From JAAXXJ01 sp964412455 (lineage in GTDB: Bacteria; Nitrospirota; UBA9217), in the NCBI GenBank assembly GCA_964412455.1, contig CAYPOT010000013.1, positions 1-64,000 of the forward strand: DNA of 64,000 nt, in the 5' to 3' direction. The number at the start of each line of letters is the position of its first letter. Within the stretch, counting starts at the first letter, position 1. Positions 61,011 to 64,000 of this stretch are shown piece after piece. The notes beneath the pieces are model-generated. The model was not told the DNA's origin. It saw only the letters and a list, made by a program, of their open reading frames with translations, and ran no database searches. Both the position numbers and the translations under genes were made by a program.

Positions 61011-63704
61011 TTACCGGGGAAGGGTTACGGTGAACACCGTGCCCTTGCCCGGTTCAGAGACCGCGGTAAGAAAACCGCGATGATTGGCAATGATCCGATG
61101 GGCAATGGAAAGACCGAGTCCGGTTCCTCCTTTCTCGGCCTTCGTGGAAAAGAAAGGATGGAATATCTTCTGAAGATTCTCCGGAACGATCCCCGGACCG
61201 GTATCTCTGATCCTGACCCATGCGCTGCCCGCTTCCGTTCCGGTCTCGACCGTGATCGTGCCTTTGTTCTCCATGGCATCAAGGGCATTGATCAGGAGGA
61301 CGAGAAAGACCTGCCGCAGCTCGCCTTCGTTCCCGCTGATCAGGAGCTTTTCCCCAAATTTTGTTATCACCGTTGTATGCTTCAGTCTACCCTGGTAGCC
61401 TACGAGATCAACGGCCTTGTCGATCTGCAGATGCACATCGACATCCGATCTGCTCAGCGTCGTCTGGCGCGAGAACGAAAGCATGTTGCTCGTGATATCC
61501 CTGCAGCGCAGCACTTCCTCGTCGATGATCTTGAGGTACTTCTCGAACAGCGCATGGTCATAGGTGTCCTTCGTGACCCGCATGAGCAGCATTTCCGCGC
61601 AGATCATGACCGATTCGAGCGGATTGTTGATCTCATGGGCGATCCCGGATGCCATCTGGCCCAGCGACGCGAGCCGCTCGGTCATGATCATCCGCATCTC
61701 CCGCTCCTTATCCTCGGTGATGTCCCGGGCGACATGGATGGAGCCGATGAGGCTTCCGTCTGGCGCGTGGTAGGGATAGGTGGAAACGCGCAACACTTTG
61801 CCCGAGACCGCGTCCGCGAACTCTTCCGCTGCAGGCGTTCCGTCGGCCAGCGTCCGCGCATGGGGACAGTCGGGCACCGGCGCAGCGGCGCCGAAGTGCA
61901 GCAGCTCATAGCACTTCCTGCCGATCACCTGCTGGTACGGTAGACCCACATGCTCGGCGAAGGCCTTGTTGACCCTGACGATGTTGAAGTCACGGTCATG
62001 GATCGATATGAGGTCCGTAATGCTGTCGAACGTGTCCTGCCATTCCTTCTGCGAGCGGCTCACCGCCCCGAGGGCCTTCCGGATATCGGTGACGAGCTTT
62101 TCCCGTTCAACTTCCGCTCTCTTCCGATCGCTGACGTCGCGGACAATCGCCTGAAGATACTCTCCGGAACTCAACGCTATCCGGTTCAGGCTCACTTCCG
62201 CCTCAAAGGAGGCGCCCCCTAGTGTGCAATATTGCCATTCAAAAAACTGGTGCTCGCTGGCATAGGCCGCTCTGATCTTCTCAAGAAATAGCACCCGTGA
62301 ATCCTGCCCGTCCGGCTGCGCCGCTGGAGAGAACCGGACCGGTGTTGCGCCCAGGAGATGCTCCCAGGAGCACCCGAACATTTCCAGAGCACTGTTATTG
62401 CAGTCGACGAACAGCAACTCCAGCATTAGGAAGATGGCGTCTCCGGAGGAGTCAAAGAGCATCCGGTAGAGCCGCTCACTCTCATGAAGCCTTTCCTCAA
62501 CGAGTTTTCTCTGGGTAATGTCCCGTACCACCACCAGCACGTAGTTCAGACCCCCGATCGCTGCAATACGCATGTTGGCCTCGCCCCAGAACAGGCGGCC
62601 GTCTTTATGCCGGTATCGCCATTCGAAAAGCTGCGGTTTTCCCAAAGAGGCCCTCTTGATCCAGTCGACGGCGTCTCGCTGAGTGTAGGGCGGCTCACCG
62701 GAGCTTAACGCCTCCATCGTCATCCCGTAGGCTTCTTCCCGGGAATAACCGAACATATCGGTCATTTTCCGGTTGACGTCCAGAATGGCGCCCGTGTCCG
62801 CGTCATGGATAATTATGGCATCGTTAACCGAATCGAAGATCGCGCTGAACCGCTCCTCGTTGGCCCGAAGGGCCTCCTCGGCATCATGCCGCCGCCCCAT
62901 GTACTTTGCCAACTGCAGTCCGGCGGCCATGCTGAGGAAAATGACGAGGAACGCCATCCGCGTATGCTCCTCGGTAGTGGCATGTTCGATGGCCTTATCC
63001 ACATCATACCGTGTAAGCGTGGTCTTGAGCACAAGGTACGCGATCATGACTCCAAGGCTTATCAGGATGGATGCGGCCGTGACCCGCGGCGTGAAGCGCG
63101 CAGACGAGGGGACCGGAAGACCCAGCAGCCGGGGCACGGCCCGTAGGTTCATGAGCAGATCGCAGAGGAACAGGGAAAAGAACATCAGGAAGGCCTGCGT
63201 TACCGCTATACCCTGCACGACCGCAGTCGGGATGAACACGGGCGCAGCGGCATGCCAGAACGGAGGGTTGATCATAAAGAGCCGGGGGAAGACCGTCACC
63301 AGCAGGACCGTATAGACCGCTGAGCAGAGGACCTGCACGCTGTAGGGATGGTTCCAGAAGGACGGGCGCGTCCGCCGCAGGTCCGCCGCGTGGCCATGGA
63401 CGATGTACCAGCTGCCGTAGATGGCCACGTTGACCAGATTGGCCCACCCGTTGGAGGGCCAGAGAAAGAGGGAGAAGAACGCCATCCCGCCCAACGTCAC
63501 GACGATGACGCCAGAGCGCCGGCCGTACGCCAGGGCAGCGAGCATCGGCAGAAAAAGGCTCCAGGTGAAGGAGATCGTGTGGAGAGGGAACGGGACGCTG
63601 ATGGAAAAAAAAGTGCCGGCGAACCCCGAGAGGCCCAGGAAGAGGGACACCGCTGCTTTCTTCCTGTCAAGAGGTTCGCCGAATAGATTCATGCCGGACA
63701 CCAT
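61011..63704 (-). CDS. Membrane-bound PAS sensor histidine kinase
   Basis: 897 residues. N-terminal ~270 residues contain about seven membrane helices (MASE-like sensor), then at least three PAS domains (FDSVNDAIIIHDADTGAILD, MLFDSSGDAIFLMLELLFVD, FDSITDLISIHDRDFNIVRV), the HisKA box with His in GQMASGIAHEINNPL, and a GHKL domain (NALDAMENKG, IRDTGPGIVPEN, GGTGLGLSIAHRI). Lies 12 bp after the NtrC-type gene, so the two form a two-component pair of the NtrBC kind. Confidence 0.92.
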   Translation of the reverse strand: MVSGMNLFGEPLDRKKAAVSLFLGLSGFAGTFFSISVPFPLHTISFTWSLFLPMLAALAYGRRSGVIVVTLGGMAFFSLFLWPSNGWANLVNVAIYGSWYIVHGHAADLRRTRPSFWNHPYSVQVLCSAVYTVLLVTVFPRLFMINPPFWHAAAPVFIPTAVVQGIAVTQAFLMFFSLFLCDLLMNLRAVPRLLGLPVPSSARFTPRVTAASILISLGVMIAYLVLKTTLTRYDVDKAIEHATTEEHTRMAFLVIFLSMAAGLQLAKYMGRRHDAEEALRANEERFSAIFDSVNDAIIIHDADTGAILDVNRKMTDMFGYSREEAYGMTMEALSSGEPPYTQRDAVDWIKRASLGKPQLFEWRYRHKDGRLFWGEANMRIAAIGGLNYVLVVVRDITQRKLVEERLHESERLYRMLFDSSGDAIFLMLELLFVDCNNSALEMFGCSWEHLLGATPVRFSPAAQPDGQDSRVLFLEKIRAAYASEHQFFEWQYCTLGGASFEAEVSLNRIALSSGEYLQAIVRDVSDRKRAEVEREKLVTDIRKALGAVSRSQKEWQDTFDSITDLISIHDRDFNIVRVNKAFAEHVGLPYQQVIGRKCYELLHFGAAAPVPDCPHARTLADGTPAAEEFADAVSGKVLRVSTYPYHAPDGSLIGSIHVARDITEDKEREMRMIMTERLASLGQMASGIAHEINNPLESVMICAEMLLMRVTKDTYDHALFEKYLKIIDEEVLRCRDITSNMLSFSRQTTLSRSDVDVHLQIDKAVDLVGYQGRLKHTTVITKFGEKLLISGNEGELRQVFLVLLINALDAMENKGTITVETGTEAGSAWVRIRDTGPGIVPENLQKIFHPFFSTKAEKGGTGLGLSIAHRIIANHRGFLTAVSEPGKGTVFTVTLPR

Positions 63705-63716
63705 GTTCTGCGTTTC

Positions 63717-64000
63717 CTATCCGATCCCGTAGCTCGTGAGCTTCCGCATCAGGGTGCGGGGATGGACCCCCAGCACCTCGGCCGCCTTGTTCCGATCGCC
63801 GCCGGCCTGCTGCAATATGCGCAGGATGTGCTCCCGCTCCAGGTCATCAAGCCGGATACTGCCGCTGCCTGATCGTCCTCCCAGATCACCGGGAATATCC
63901 GCGGGCTCGATCAGATCGTTCTTGCTCAACAAAAGAACATGATGTACCACATTCTGAAGTTCCCGGACATTTCCCGGCCATGCGTGGCCGGACAATATGT
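63717..64000 (-). CDS. Sigma-54-dependent NtrC-family regulator, C-terminal part (5' end outside window)
   Basis: The visible 93 codons, open to the right edge, carry the end of the AAA+ domain (SGHAWPGNVRELQNVVHHVL, the conserved WPGNVREL) and a Fis-type helix-turn-helix (NKAAEVLGVHPRTLMRKLTS). Partner of the histidine kinase 12 bp downstream. It is the obvious candidate to bind the GACAANTTGTC pairs and activate the two sigma-54 promoters. Confidence 0.93.
   Translation of the reverse strand, partial: ILSGHAWPGNVRELQNVVHHVLLLSKNDLIEPADIPGDLGGRSGSGSIRLDDLEREHILRILQQAGGDRNKAAEVLGVHPRTLMRKLTSYGIG

Overview
The window reads as a chromosomal contig from a Gram-negative, probably anaerobic, chemotactic bacterium with mostly high-GC coding sequence. 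Gene content (tig-clpP-clpX, a recA-recX-alaS neighbourhood, sigma-54 signalling, small c-type cytochrome, selenocysteine-containing peptides with a radical SAM maturase) suggests Nitrospirota or the former Deltaproteobacteria. There is no rRNA in the window, so this placement is an inference from gene families and synteny only. A run of 10 Ns at 35639-35648 shows it is a scaffolded assembly.

Layout. 1-4.6 kb: clpX (cut by the window edge), clpP, tig and seven tRNA genes (Leu, Lys, Arg, Arg, His, Arg, Pro), all leftward, the tRNAs headed by a TTGACA-N17-TATTAT promoter. 4.8-8.2 kb: an EF-Tu-domain-2-like protein, two peptide-type ABC permeases and small membrane or hypothetical proteins. 8.3-24.7 kb, leftward housekeeping: mltG, a ubiB-like kinase with a phasin-like partner, alaS, recX, pilT, recA, thpR, cinA, pgpA. 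The usual recX-alaS junction is split by an accessory insertion (broken cytosine methylase plus nuclease, SRPBCC protein, nucleotidyltransferase pair). 25.3-33.9 kb: an AT-richer accessory stretch of secreted NHL/fibronectin-type genes broken by three Y1 (REP-associated type) transposase elements whose flanks are tandemly multiplied. 33.9-43.3 kb: scattered single genes (STAS/anti-sigma kinase, GroES with a histone-like tail, diheme cytochrome, NAD-binding protein, PHP phosphoesterase, PilZ response regulator, zinc-ribbon protein, outer-membrane barrel).

The most interesting part is 43.4-48.6 kb. Two precursor-peptide genes (44468-44686 and 45031-45255) carry in-frame TGA codons at positions where a sister repeat has Cys. 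Both end in the same palindrome, with a GGTC loop exactly 21 nt after the last TGA. They are followed by a radical SAM/SPASM maturase and an ASKHA (DUF4445) protein. This matches the selenobiotic SbtA/SbtM RiPP system. Close by on the other strand, 43400-43609 holds a second, unrelated selenoprotein candidate: a small membrane protein with an in-frame TGA followed 12 nt later by a bSECIS-like hairpin (GGU loop, bulged U).

50-64 kb is a sensory and chemotaxis region. A graveyard of a truncated receptor, two cheW fragments and an IS1380 remnant lies beside an intact leftward set: NtrC-type regulator (cut by the window edge), PAS histidine kinase, HD-GYP response regulator, cheA, PhnD-type binding protein, chemoreceptor, cheW and a rhodanese protein. 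Two sigma-54 promoters in this set, upstream of the HD-GYP gene and of phnD, share the same architecture: paired GACAANTTGTC palindromes 21 bp apart, 75-76 bp from the -12 element. That predicts co-regulation, most simply by the NtrC-type protein encoded at the right edge.
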